Origin: Prevotella sp. UBA3294
GTDB taxonomy: Bacteria; Bacteroidota; Bacteroidia; Bacteroidales; Bacteroidaceae
Assembly: GCA_002361535.1 (NCBI GenBank)
Contig: DETG01000039.1
Coordinates: 7,073-25,522 of the forward strand
Reading direction: 5' to 3'
DNA: 18,450 nucleotides
Of this stretch, positions 1-6,987 are shown piece by piece. The notes beneath the pieces are model-generated. The model searched no databases. It saw nothing but the letters and a program-made list of their open reading frames with translations, and had not been told where the DNA came from. Positions within the stretch are counted from its first letter, which is position 1, and the number at the start of each line of letters is the position of its first letter. A program made the position numbers and the translations under genes.

Positions 1-102
1 GGCGTGGAGGCTTACAAGAAGAACATGTTCGCGCTGCTCGACAAGCCTGGCTACGAGGCCGACTCCAAAGCCATCAAGGAACGGCTTGCTAAAGAGGCAT
101 AG
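1..102 (+). CDS. C-terminal fragment of an unidentified protein
   Basis: Frame 1 is open from the window edge to TAG at 100-102 and gives the last 33 residues of a protein, ending in KERLAKEA. The fragment is charged and looks helical, like the end of a cytosolic enzyme, but it is too short for me to name a family. It lies 51 bases upstream of the HAD hydrolase on the same strand with no clear promoter or terminator between, so the two may share a transcript. That this is coding rests on the open frame, the sensible amino-acid composition and the fit with the downstream gene. Confidence 0.6.
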   Translation, partial: GVEAYKKNMFALLDKPGYEADSKAIKERLAKEA

Positions 103-153
103 CCCAACCAGTACACCAATGTACAACTGGCAAAATAGTGCAACCTGCATATA

Positions 154-876
154 ATGAATAATCTAAAAGAATATCTTTCAAGAACTGGCTTTGGGGCATT
201 CCACCCCAAAGCCGTTCTCTTCGATATGGACGGCGTACTCATCAATAGTATGCCAAACCATGCCGTGGCCTGGCAACGCTCAATGGCCACCTTCGGCATC
301 CACATGACCGCTGAGGATGCCTATGCCACCGAAGGGGCTCGTGGCATCGATACCATCCGGAACATGGTACTGGAACAACAGGGGAAAACGATCTCTTTGG
401 AAGAAGCACAACGGATGTACGACGTGAAAACCCGCATCTTCGGCGAACTGCCCAAAGCAGAGGTGATGCCTGGGGCATATCCATTGATGGAGAAACTGCA
501 ACGTGACGGCTTGCTCATCGCCGTGGTGACAGGAAGCGGACAGCGACCTCTTATCCAGCGGCTCTCCACCGACTTCCACCCGTTCGTTAGCGAAGAACGC
601 ATCATCACGGCATACGATGTAAAAAAAGGGAAACCTGCTCCCGATCCCTATTTAGCCGGTATGGCGAAATGCGGAACAGAGCCATGGGAAACAATTGTCG
701 TTGAGAATGCGCCATTGGGTATTCAGGCAGGAGTAGCCGCCCAGTGCTTCACTATCGGCGTGAATACAGGACCGCTACCCGATGAGCAACTCTGGCAGGC
801 TGGTGCCGACCTTGTCCTCTCCTCCATCAGTGCCCTTTGCGATCTTTGGGACAGTCTTTTCGAAATATCGTTATAG
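154..876 (+). CDS. HAD-superfamily hydrolase, beta-phosphoglucomutase-like
   Basis: A 240-residue cytosolic haloacid-dehalogenase-fold phosphatase or phosphomutase. Motif I is FDMDGVLINS with nucleophile D24 and acid/base D26. The helical cap follows at about residues 32-100. Motif II is VVTGSG (T126), motif III is KKGKPAPDPY (K160), and motif IV is VVENAPLGIQAG (E184, N185). Length and the DMDGVL...H-A-W cap start fit the subgroup that holds beta-phosphoglucomutase and sugar-phosphate or pyrophosphate phosphatases; the substrate cannot be read from sequence. The ATG at 154 gives about 20 residues before motif I, slightly longer than usual, and no clear ribosome binding site is seen. Motif IV has ENA where many relatives have EDS or DDS, a variant I associate with this subgroup rather than with loss of activity. 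The last codons form the left arm of a hairpin at 861-886. Confidence 0.88.
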   Translation: MNNLKEYLSRTGFGAFHPKAVLFDMDGVLINSMPNHAVAWQRSMATFGIHMTAEDAYATEGARGIDTIRNMVLEQQGKTISLEEAQRMYDVKTRIFGELPKAEVMPGAYPLMEKLQRDGLLIAVVTGSGQRPLIQRLSTDFHPFVSEERIITAYDVKKGKPAPDPYLAGMAKCGTEPWETIVVENAPLGIQAGVAAQCFTIGVNTGPLPDEQLWQAGADLVLSSISALCDLWDSLFEISL

Positions 877-886
877 TGATATTTCG
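861..886 (+). terminator. Hairpin overlapping the HAD stop codon
   Basis: CGAAATATC (861-869) pairs with GATATTTCG (878-886), plus a G-T wobble inside, giving a 10-pair stem around a six-base loop that holds the TAG stop at 874-876. T-rich sequence follows (TTTCG motifs and a run of seven T at 906-912). It could end the HAD transcript. The stem is AT-rich, so strength is uncertain. Confidence 0.4.
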
Positions 887-980
887 TTTCGCGGTTTCGA
901 TTTCGTTTTTTTCGATTTTTCGTTATTTCGTTATTTCGTTATTTCGATATAACGTTATATCGATATATCGTTATAACGAT
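887..980. repeat. TTCG/CGTTATTT tandem array with two perfect palindromes
   Basis: This convergent intergenic stretch is built from a few short motifs. Three exact copies of CGTTATTT lie at 921-944. They run into a perfect 20-base palindrome at 944-963 (TCGATATAAC and its reverse complement) and a second, 14-base palindrome at 967-980 (ATCGTTATAACGAT). Before them are scattered TTTCG and TTTCGATT units. It separates the ends of the HAD gene and mnmA and may act as a two-way transcription block, but the degree of patterning exceeds an ordinary terminator. Confidence 0.75.
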
Positions 981-1002
981 TATCTCCCAAAAATCAAAAG
1001 AA

Positions 1003-2106
1003 TCAAGGCTGGCTCCCAATCTCCCCCGATCCGAAGCAGCGGTGATGATCTTGATCATACACCACACAGAACTGCCCCGGTGCCACACCATGAATGGGAT
1101 GTTCGGAATGCACCAGATATTGTTTCTCCCCCACTTTCTCCAAGATAGCAGGATGGTAATCGGGGGTATGACGAATCTTGAAAGTAACACGTTCCGAGTC
1201 GATGGGAGCCGTGAGCAGATGGAAGTCATGGATCATGAAATCTTTCTTATAGGCATCCTGCGGATCATATCCATGACTTACATAAAGGATATTCCGAGGC
1301 ACATCCTTCTTGATGACGAACCACGGTCCTTCACCGAATCCTAACCCTTTACGCTGTCCGATGGTATGGAACCACAAGCCTTTATGCTCACCGATACGGC
1401 GCCCTGTTTCCAGTTCTATCACATCACCCGGATTCTCCCCAAGATAACGTCTGACATATTCGTTATAGCTGATCTTCCCTAAGAAGCAGATGCCCTGCGA
1501 ATCCTTGCGCTTGGCATTCACTAAATGTTCCCGCTCCGCAATCTCACGCACCTCTTCCTTCATATAATGTCCAATGGGAAACAGTGCCTTGCGCAGCTGC
1601 CAGTCGTAGATCTGTGCTAAGAAGTCTGTCTGGTCTTTCACGGGATCAGGACTGGTAGTGAGCCATTTCATCCCGTCGATCCACTCCGTCTGTGCATAGT
1701 GTCCTGTGGCAATCAAATCGTATTCCTGACCTCTCTTCTCATCGAAGGCGCCGAACTTCACCAAACGGTTACACATCACATCGGGGTTAGGTGTAAAGCC
1801 TGCCTTCACCTTCTCCATGGTGTAGCGTGTCACACGATCCCAGTATTCGCGATGACAGTCAACCACCTCCAGCCTACACCCATACTTATGTGCCACGGCA
1901 GTGGCCATTTCCAGATCTTCCTCCGACGAGCAGTCCCATTCCTCCTTTCCCCCGGCGCCAGACTGATCCTCCTCGGGTCCGATATGGATATAGAAACAGT
2001 CGGGATGCAGTCCTAACCGTGCGAACTCATAGACCACCACCGAACTGTCCACGCCACCCGACAGCAGAACGGCAATGCGTTTGTCTTTTATCTCTTCGAT
2101 ATTCAT
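1003..2106 (-). CDS. mnmA: tRNA-specific 2-thiouridylase MnmA
   Basis: A 367-residue enzyme that adenylates and thiolates U34 at position 2 in the anticodon wobble base of Lys, Glu and Gln tRNAs. The PP-loop SGGVDSS is at residues 16-22. The two catalytic cysteines are in MCNRLVKFG (C112) and DSQGICFLG (C207), matching the CN..IKFG and D..GICF.G signatures of the family; HTIGQRKGLG is also typical. Length equals that of E. coli MnmA. I start at the ATG at 2106 because MNIEEIKDKRIAVLLSGG matches the family N-terminus; the in-frame ATG at 2133 lies upstream of a likely promoter box. Bacteroidetes often carry more than one MnmA paralogue, so the tRNA range of this copy is not certain. It converges with the HAD gene and is divergent from the GlsB-type gene. 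Confidence 0.95.
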   Translation of the reverse strand: MNIEEIKDKRIAVLLSGGVDSSVVVYEFARLGLHPDCFYIHIGPEEDQSGAGGKEEWDCSSEEDLEMATAVAHKYGCRLEVVDCHREYWDRVTRYTMEKVKAGFTPNPDVMCNRLVKFGAFDEKRGQEYDLIATGHYAQTEWIDGMKWLTTSPDPVKDQTDFLAQIYDWQLRKALFPIGHYMKEEVREIAEREHLVNAKRKDSQGICFLGKISYNEYVRRYLGENPGDVIELETGRRIGEHKGLWFHTIGQRKGLGFGEGPWFVIKKDVPRNILYVSHGYDPQDAYKKDFMIHDFHLLTAPIDSERVTFKIRHTPDYHPAILEKVGEKQYLVHSEHPIHGVAPGQFCVVYDQDHHRCFGSGEIGSQP

Positions 2107-2110
2107 GTTG

Positions 2111-2118
2111 CAAAGATA
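2111..2118 (-). promoter_or_regulatory. -7 promoter box of mnmA (near-leaderless)
   Basis: On the minus strand TATCTTTG fits the Bacteroidetes -7 consensus TAnnTTTG. Only four bases separate it from the ATG at 2106, so transcription should start at or within a base or two of the start codon. I find no TTTG box at the expected 19-21 bp upstream, which lowers confidence. Confidence 0.5.
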
Positions 2119-2215
2119 CGGCAAAAAATCCATTACACGCTGTTTGACACAGTATAATGATGTTAAACAACCCTAAAAAGGAGTGACAGACGGAGTAACA
2201 TTCAGCGAAAAGCCA

Positions 2216-2223
2216 TATCTTTG
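2216..2223 (+). promoter_or_regulatory. -7 promoter box of the GlsB-type gene
   Basis: TATCTTTG fits TAnnTTTG and lies 29 bases before the ATG at 2253, leaving a leader of roughly 25 bases that contains the A-rich ACAGAAAGATT before the start. No good -33 box is visible. It is divergent from the mnmA promoter, about 100 bp away. Confidence 0.55.
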
Positions 2224-2252
2224 CACCCGTAACACTTTAAAACAGAAAGATT

Positions 2253-2489
2253 ATGATTGGAGCAATTATCGTAGGTATCATTGCCGGTTTCCTGGCAGGT
2301 AAGATTATGCGTGGCGGCGGTTTCGGACTACTGTTGAACCTGTTATTAGGTATTGTCGGCGGTGCCGTCGGCGGCTGGGTATTCGGTCTGTTAGGCATCA
2401 ACTGGAGCAACGGCTGGATTGGTGAGATCGGCACAGGTGTAGTAGGCGCCATCATCGTTTTATATGTCGCTTCTTTATTCAAGAAATAA
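2253..2489 (+). CDS. GlsB/YeaQ/YmgE-family small membrane protein
   Basis: A 78-residue glycine-rich inner-membrane protein with three predicted membrane helices at about residues 2-18, 25-48 and 55-75, ending in KK. The pattern IIVGIIAGFLAGKIMRGGG...LLLGIVGGAVGGWVFGLLGI is diagnostic of the transglycosylase-associated (GlsB/YeaQ/YmgE) family. These proteins are often induced by envelope, acid or general stress, but their biochemical role is not known and the old 'transglycosylase-associated' name is not evidence of enzyme activity. It is a single gene with its own -7 box and converges on the LytTR regulator, 19 bases away. Confidence 0.9.
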   Translation: MIGAIIVGIIAGFLAGKIMRGGGFGLLLNLLLGIVGGAVGGWVFGLLGINWSNGWIGEIGTGVVGAIIVLYVASLFKK

Positions 2490-2501
2490 CCACCTACCGA
2501 C

Positions 2502-2529
2502 AGGTTCCCTATTTCTTCCCTAAGAACCT
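2502..2529. terminator. Possible shared terminator between convergent genes
   Basis: AGGTTC (2502-2507) and GAACCT (2524-2529) are inverted around a 16-base T/C-rich loop that overlaps the end of the response-regulator gene. With only 19 bases between the two stop codons this is the only visible structure that could end either transcript. The stem is short, so this is tentative. Confidence 0.25.
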
Positions 2530-3240
2530 ACTGTCCAGATAGGCTGCGAACGCATCCTTGTAGTTCTCGCCTATGGGCAGGTAGGTGTCGGCATCCATGA
2601 TCACACGGTTCTTGTTCACCTCCCTGATCTTGGCGAGGTTCACGATATAACTGCGGTGGATGCGCATAAAAGCGGATGCGGGGAGCCGCTCTTCCAACTT
2701 CTTCATGCTGAGTAGTACCACCAAAGGTTTCTGCCCATCCAAGAAGATCTTCACATACTCGCTCATCCCCTCCACATAACGGATCTCCGAGATACTCACA
2801 CGCACCACTTTATAGTCGGTCTTCAGGAACAGGGTGTCATCCTCCTCAGCAGCAGAAGCTGTTGGAGCAGGGGTTCGCTCCTCTAACCGTGTCTTCACCT
2901 TCATCGCTGCCCGTTGGAAATCCTGCAGGCCGAAAGGCTTGAGCAGATAATCCACGGCATCCACCTTGTATCCCTCAACGGCATATTCGCTGTAGGCGGT
3001 GGTAAACACCACTAAGGGTGGCATGACTAACGATTTCACGAAGTCCATGCCGTTCAAGTCGGGCATGTTGATATCCACGAAGATGGCATCAATCACCTCC
3101 CGCTCCAATACCTTCATGGCATCCGCAGCACTCTGGCATGCTTCCACCAGTTCGAGGAAAGGAACCTTCCCGATATAGGCCGTCAGCTGCTGCAGGGCTA
3201 ACGGCTCATCGTCAATTGCCAATACTTTAATCATATTCAT
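2509..3240 (-). CDS. LytTR-family response regulator
   Basis: A 243-residue DNA-binding response regulator of the LytR/AlgR type. The receiver domain spans about 3-120 with acidic pocket D10/D11, phosphoacceptor D56 in FVDINMPDLNG, T80 in VFTTAYSEYA and K101 in DYLLKPF. A Pro/Ala/Thr linker (about 121-135) leads to the LytTR domain at about 138-240, with FMRIHRSYIVNL typical of the family. Its ATG overlaps the kinase stop in ATGA (3237-3240), so the two are translationally coupled and almost certainly partners. A second ATG two codons later (3234) is possible. Target promoters are unknown; no extended LytTR direct repeat was recognised in the window. Confidence 0.93.
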   Translation of the reverse strand: MNMIKVLAIDDEPLALQQLTAYIGKVPFLELVEACQSAADAMKVLEREVIDAIFVDINMPDLNGMDFVKSLVMPPLVVFTTAYSEYAVEGYKVDAVDYLLKPFGLQDFQRAAMKVKTRLEERTPAPTASAAEEDDTLFLKTDYKVVRVSISEIRYVEGMSEYVKIFLDGQKPLVVLLSMKKLEERLPASAFMRIHRSYIVNLAKIREVNKNRVIMDADTYLPIGENYKDAFAAYLDSRFLGKK

Positions 3241-4475
3241 CCTTCTATTCTCTCCAACGGCAGTAACAGCATCACTTCATAGCTGTCTGCACCGTCTTCC
3301 AAATCTAAAGTAAAGTTTTTACCATATAACAACTCCAGTCTTTGTTTGACATTGGCGAGCCCCACCCCACCTTGTTTCTTCTCTTTGTTAGGTTCTGCCG
3401 TCTTGGTGTTCCGGCAGACGAATTTGAGACGCTCATGATCGATACCCACCTTGATATGAATCAGTGAATCCTGCTGATAGCTCACCCCATGCTTGAAAGC
3501 ATTCTCCACAAACGTGATAAGCAGCAATGGGGGGATGCCCACATCGGGCAAGTGTTCGGGAGCCTCCACCTCGATCTTCACCTTGTCGGTATAGCGTATG
3601 CGCATCAAGTCGATATAGTTGTTCATGAACGCGATCTCCCGCTGCAACGGGATGATACTCTTGTCACCTTCGTAGAGCACGTATCGCATGATCTTCGAGA
3701 GGATGAGAATGGTCTCCTTCGACTTCTCCGGATCGATATCCACCAGAGCATGGATATTGTTCAGCGTGTTCATGAAGAAGTGTGGGTTGATCTGGTATTT
3801 CAGGTAAGCGAGCTGTTGCTCCAGACTTTTCTTCTCCAGCTCACGCATCTCCTTGGCATCCTCATCAGCCTTGAAGTAGAGCTTGATACCGAGGTTCATG
3901 CCTACCATCAGCAGAAGCACCAGTACCGAGAACACCTCCACCAGTCCAAAGGGACCCATCGGACCATGACGGCCATCTGGCGGCATTTCACCCTCTGGGT
4001 GGTGCCTGTCGCCCGGTGGCTTCATTCCATCGGGCGGTGCCTCCGGAGGCATCATTCCTCTCATCGTGGTATCGTTGTCTAACAGCACGACATCATCGTA
4101 AGGTGACCTCTCAGGCAGCATCTCCCTGTGGGGAGGACCGCCATGCGGCTGTCTGACCTCCATCACACCGCCGGATGACTGACACTGATACACGATAAAG
4201 GCAACGGCCATCACTCCAACGAATGAGAAATACAGCACCTTCTTATGCTGACGGATGAGCAAGGGGGCAAGAAGGTAGTTGTGGATCAGGAAGAGGAACA
4301 GATAGATGGCATAGATGCGCCACACACTCAGCACCTCGTGCCAGGGGAATCCCCCGTGCCCAAGTTGATGTGCCCTTACATACTCGGTGACCATCGGCAC
4401 GATGAACAGCAGCAGCCACAGTGCGACATACACCAAGTTCTCTTTCCAATCGCGTTTCGTTATTTTCATTTTCAT
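3237..4475 (-). CDS. LytS/YehU-type sensor histidine kinase with His/Met/Pro-rich loop
   Basis: A 412-residue membrane kinase of the His_kinase (PF06580) group that partners LytTR regulators. Predicted membrane helices are at about 14-30, 52-72, 80-97 and 178-200. A cytoplasmic coiled segment (203-222) leads to the phosphoacceptor motif YQINPHFFMNTLNN (H232), then the ATPase domain with N-box FVENAFKHG (323-330) and GGVGLANV (369-376). Unusually, the loop between helices 3 and 4 (about 100-177) carries about 5 His, 8 Met and many Pro and Gly, with motifs such as PPDGRHGPMGP and PGDRHHPEGEM. That suggests metal, cation or surface sensing, an inference only. Upstream lies a polypurine tract and no TAnnTTTG promoter, so expression may depend on read-through from the lipoprotein gene. 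Confidence 0.9.
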   Translation of the reverse strand: MKMKITKRDWKENLVYVALWLLLFIVPMVTEYVRAHQLGHGGFPWHEVLSVWRIYAIYLFLFLIHNYLLAPLLIRQHKKVLYFSFVGVMAVAFIVYQCQSSGGVMEVRQPHGGPPHREMLPERSPYDDVVLLDNDTTMRGMMPPEAPPDGMKPPGDRHHPEGEMPPDGRHGPMGPFGLVEVFSVLVLLLMVGMNLGIKLYFKADEDAKEMRELEKKSLEQQLAYLKYQINPHFFMNTLNNIHALVDIDPEKSKETILILSKIMRYVLYEGDKSIIPLQREIAFMNNYIDLMRIRYTDKVKIEVEAPEHLPDVGIPPLLLITFVENAFKHGVSYQQDSLIHIKVGIDHERLKFVCRNTKTAEPNKEKKQGGVGLANVKQRLELLYGKNFTLDLEDGADSYEVMLLLPLERIEG

Positions 4476-4545
4476 TCCTCTCTCCTCTTTATTCTCTCCT
4501 CTTTATTCTCTCCTCTCTCCTCTCTCCCCTCTCCTCTCTCCTCTT
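4476..4545. repeat. Polypyrimidine/polypurine simple-sequence tract at the kinase start
   Basis: About 70 bases of nearly pure pyrimidine on the plus strand (interrupted only by two A) end directly at the kinase start codon. Two exact 14-base units TCTCCTCTTTATTC lie at 4481-4508, followed by irregular CTCTCC units. On the coding strand it reads as repeated GGAGAGA, i.e. many overlapping Shine-Dalgarno-like purine blocks, the last one (GAGAGGA) ending next to the ATG at 4475. Confidence 0.85.
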
Positions 4546-4561
4546 TATATATATATATATA
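4546..4561. repeat. (TA)8 dinucleotide run
   Basis: Sixteen bases of strict TA alternation abut the polypurine tract. Together they fill over half of the gap between the lipoprotein gene and the kinase gene. Such runs can change length by slippage and melt easily. Confidence 0.9.
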
Positions 4562-4631
4562 ACGGATGAATTCCAAATTATTGTGCCATACACGTCTTTT
4601 TCGTTGCCATGCCAGCAGCCACACACAGACA

Positions 4632-6482
4632 TTACCAGCCGCCAGGACGACCACCGCCCCCGCCCATGCTTCCGGGAAACCCACCGCCGGCGCCTCCCAT
4701 CATGCCGCCCGACGTGGTTGTAGAGGTAGTGAAGGTGCCCAGTTCGGTCTCTCCACTTACCGTGGCACTGGCAATATATCCGTAGAATTCATCGTTGCCA
4801 GAGGCCGTGGTGGCCGTGCCTAACGTATAGGTACTTCCCGATGTGAACTTCTGACTGCTCACCTGCATGGTAGCACCACTGTAGGAACGGGGAACCTTGA
4901 AGGCGAAGAGGTTGTTGCCACTACTATCCTTCACTGTGAGATAGGAGCCGTTCGATACGCTCACTCCACTAAGCACCGCTTTCTGCTGTGTGCCGGAGAC
5001 AGCCTCTGCACCGCCGCCGATGCCAATCACCGTACCGCCGTTGATGCTCAGCGTCTTCCCCTCGGCAGCATCGATGCCCTCTTCGGGTGATGTCGTTCCG
5101 CACGCTACGACAAGACCGCCGTTGATTGTCAGGTTCCCGTTGGCATCCAAGCCGTCGTTCCCCGTGGAGTAGCAGTACAGGTAACCGCCGTTGATCACCA
5201 TATCACTTGCCGAATTGATGGCATCATCCGAGCTGTAGGCAGCCATACTACCTGCATTCATGGTGAGCTTGCTCTTCGTCTCGATAGCCTCATGGGCAGC
5301 AGCACGCGCCATGATCTGACCGCCCTCCACCAGGAGGTCACCATCCACCTTGATAGCCTTTGCCGACACACCACTGTCACTACCCGTACGATCGGTAAGG
5401 TTGTTACCGGCTGCAATGGCATTGATCACACCGCCGCTCACCGTCATGGCCTGATCTACCTTGATGCCTTTACCGCCTACGCCCGTGCTCTTCACGTTGA
5501 TCTCACCGCCCGTCACCACCATCACCGAGTCGGTGTTGATGCCCGAACAGCCCTTGTATTCCTTGTCATCCGAGTCGTATTCCGTACCCCCGGAGGTGAT
5601 AGCAGTCACCCTACCCCCTTCAATCTGTACGATCCCATCCGTCTTGATGCCCTTGGCAGCATCTGCCGTTACCTCTACATTCACCACACCGCCGCGAATG
5701 ATCACGCCATCGTTAGACTTGATGCCGTTGCTGGCCGTTGACTTCACGTAGATATTGGTGTTCGGACGGATGAAGACATAGTCGTCACTCACAATACCAT
5801 TCTTCCCCACGGCATACACCTGCAGCTTGCCCTTACCACTGAAGGCTAACTTACCCTCACTGAACAGCGTTCCTTTCTGATCCTCGCCATCCACCATGTT
5901 ATAGCTGCTCCCGTCGGTCAGCACATTCTCCGTACCGTCGTTCACCACCACATAACACCGTTTGCCTTGGTTGTTGATGGCAGCCCCCGAGGGGTTCGTG
6001 ATCGTCACACCGTTCAGGACTAACTCGAACTTCTTCTCACTGTAGATCTTGAACGAGCCGTCGGTGGTGGATCCACTCAGCTCATAGGCCACATTCTTCA
6101 CCGTGGAACTCACCGTGACATGAGCACCTTGTGTGGATACCGTCACCCCATCCACCTCGCCTGCTACCGTCGCGGTATTACCGTTGAAGGCAATCTGGAG
6201 GGTGGCAGTCGGTGTGTACGTCTCCACATAGTCCTCATAATAGGTGTCACTGCTCGATGGCAGAGTCTCCGTTTCATTCAGCGACGCGGTATTGATCGCT
6301 ACATCGAAAGTGGCTAACGATCCCGTCAGTGCCGATCCCGTGGTAGCATTACCGCCAGAAACGGTACTACCCGACATCGGCTGTTGGTTGTTTACATCAC
6401 CATATTCATCCCAGCCATCATCGGTAGTGCAGGAAACAACCATTCCCGCAACCATCATCAAAAAACAATTTAGCTTCTTCAT
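4632..6482 (-). CDS. DUF4353 (Cthe_2159-like) carbohydrate-binding beta-helix lipoprotein
   Basis: A 616-residue exported protein. The N-terminus MKKLNCFLMMVAGMVVSC is a type II signal with lipobox VVSC (lipidated C18), followed by TTDDGWDE, an acidic start like the signals that send Bacteroidetes lipoproteins to the cell surface. After a Ser/Thr-rich region (about 35-75) the body is built of repeats of the type G-V-x-I-x-G-G-x-V-x-V with DAAKGIKTDG, SNGIKSNDG, DDAINSASD and EEGIDAAEG corners, the parallel beta-helix pattern of DUF4353. Characterised relatives bind acidic plant polysaccharides such as pectin. The C-terminus (about 590-616) is a Gly/Met-rich tail, GGMMGGAGGGFPG. I start at 6482 because AAAGGA sits at good spacing; ATGs at 6488 and 6500 are alternatives. 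It may be co-transcribed with the kinase pair downstream, as no clear terminator is seen in between. Confidence 0.88.
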   Translation of the reverse strand: MKKLNCFLMMVAGMVVSCTTDDGWDEYGDVNNQQPMSGSTVSGGNATTGSALTGSLATFDVAINTASLNETETLPSSSDTYYEDYVETYTPTATLQIAFNGNTATVAGEVDGVTVSTQGAHVTVSSTVKNVAYELSGSTTDGSFKIYSEKKFELVLNGVTITNPSGAAINNQGKRCYVVVNDGTENVLTDGSSYNMVDGEDQKGTLFSEGKLAFSGKGKLQVYAVGKNGIVSDDYVFIRPNTNIYVKSTASNGIKSNDGVIIRGGVVNVEVTADAAKGIKTDGIVQIEGGRVTAITSGGTEYDSDDKEYKGCSGINTDSVMVVTGGEINVKSTGVGGKGIKVDQAMTVSGGVINAIAAGNNLTDRTGSDSGVSAKAIKVDGDLLVEGGQIMARAAAHEAIETKSKLTMNAGSMAAYSSDDAINSASDMVINGGYLYCYSTGNDGLDANGNLTINGGLVVACGTTSPEEGIDAAEGKTLSINGGTVIGIGGGAEAVSGTQQKAVLSGVSVSNGSYLTVKDSSGNNLFAFKVPRSYSGATMQVSSQKFTSGSTYTLGTATTASGNDEFYGYIASATVSGETELGTFTTSTTTSGGMMGGAGGGFPGSMGGGGGRPGGW

Positions 6483-6515
6483 ATTCATTCCTTTCTTCAT
6501 TCTATTTTGATGGGA

Positions 6516-6547
6516 CAAAGGTACGACAAAGCAAAGAAAGGCACAAA
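6516..6547 (-). promoter_or_regulatory. Promoter of the DUF4353 lipoprotein gene
   Basis: On the minus strand, a -33 TTTG (6544-6547) is followed after exactly 20 bases by TACCTTTG (6516-6523), a full match to the Bacteroidetes primary-sigma promoter (TTTG, 19-21 bp, TAnnTTTG). Predicted leader to the ATG at 6482 is about 28 bases. Confidence 0.75.
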
Positions 6548-6695
6548 TCCATTCAACGAACACCCCGTTCCGTTCAGCGAATCCAGTACCGATCGCACAC
6601 AGAGATCATATTTCACACTGAAAAGCTATTTTTTTCACACAGATAGCACAGATAGCACAGAATTGAAAATCGGAGCCATGGGGGAAGCCAAATTC

Positions 6696-6748
6696 ATCAG
6701 CCGTACAGGCTGATCATTATTCGTGGAATTCGTGCAATTCGTGTTCGT
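6696..6748 (+). repeat. REP-like hairpin copy 1 with ATTCGTG-type tail
   Basis: ATCAGCC-GTACA-GGCTGAT (6696-6714) is a perfect 7-bp stem with a five-base loop. The tail at 6716-6748 has three ATTCGTG units (ATTCGTGGAATTCGTGCAATTCGTG in two overlapping stretches). The hairpin core and orientation are shared with copies 2-4. Confidence 0.85.
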
Positions 6749-6805
6749 TTACCCATACGGATTCAGCAGATTATTATTTCTACGGACTCATTGGACTTCA
6801 AGGAC

Positions 6806-6848
6806 GATCAACCGTACAGGCTGATCATTTCTGTCATTTCTGTGGGAT
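6806..6848 (+). repeat. REP-like hairpin copy 2 with TTTCTGT-type tail
   Basis: GATCAACC-GTACA-GGCTGATC (6806-6826) is an 8-bp stem with one A-C mismatch. It is preceded by AAGGAC, as copy 4 is, and followed by two ATTTCTGT units, as copy 3 is. The mismatch marks it as a slightly decayed copy. Confidence 0.8.
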
Positions 6849-6942
6849 ATTCATATTCTGAGGATCTAAGGAGAGTTTCTTGGGGCATCCGGCAATTGAG
6901 CTAATAAATAATTGATAATTCAAAGAAAAAAACAATCATTTT

Positions 6943-6974
6943 GTTGCGTATTTAAGAAACAAATAGTACATTTG
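6943..6974 (+). promoter_or_regulatory. Promoter of the toxin-antitoxin remnant
   Basis: TACATTTG (6967-6974) matches TAnnTTTG, with GTTG (6943-6946) exactly 20 bases upstream as a -33 box. Only 18 bases then separate it from the ATG at 6993. The promoter appears intact even though the toxin frame is not. Confidence 0.65.
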
Positions 6975-6975
6975 C

Positions 6976-6987
6976 ACAAAATTTTGT
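6976..6987. promoter_or_regulatory. Palindromic candidate operator
   Basis: ACAAAATTTTGT is a perfect 12-base palindrome sitting at the predicted transcription start, between the -7 box and the toxin ATG. This is where an Xre-type antitoxin would be expected to bind and repress its own operon. Binding is an inference from position and symmetry. Confidence 0.45.

Noticed and set aside
51..305. Minus-strand open frame of 84 codons over the start of the HAD gene
   Set aside because: Antisense to the well-supported HAD gene, with no motif or promoter.
837..1148. Open frame of 103 codons on the plus strand reading FRYNVISIYRYN-type peptides
   Set aside because: It is a translation of the TTCG/CGTTAT repeat array and then runs antisense into mnmA; composition is that of repeats, not a protein.
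2143..2158. TTGACA and TATAAT-like words resembling an E. coli sigma-70 promoter
   Set aside because: They are only three bases apart, far from the required 17, and Bacteroidetes use a different consensus.
3489..4082. Open frame of 197 codons antisense to the kinase
   Set aside because: The minus-strand kinase has all family motifs; the antisense product has no recognisable domain.
4245..4569. Serine/leucine/proline-rich open frames on the plus strand before the kinase gene
   Set aside because: They translate the pyrimidine tract and (TA)8 run and lie antisense to the kinase gene.
5292..5741. His/Thr-rich open frame antisense to the DUF4353 gene
   Set aside because: A shadow of the repetitive beta-helix coding sequence; the minus strand has signal peptide, lipobox and promoter.
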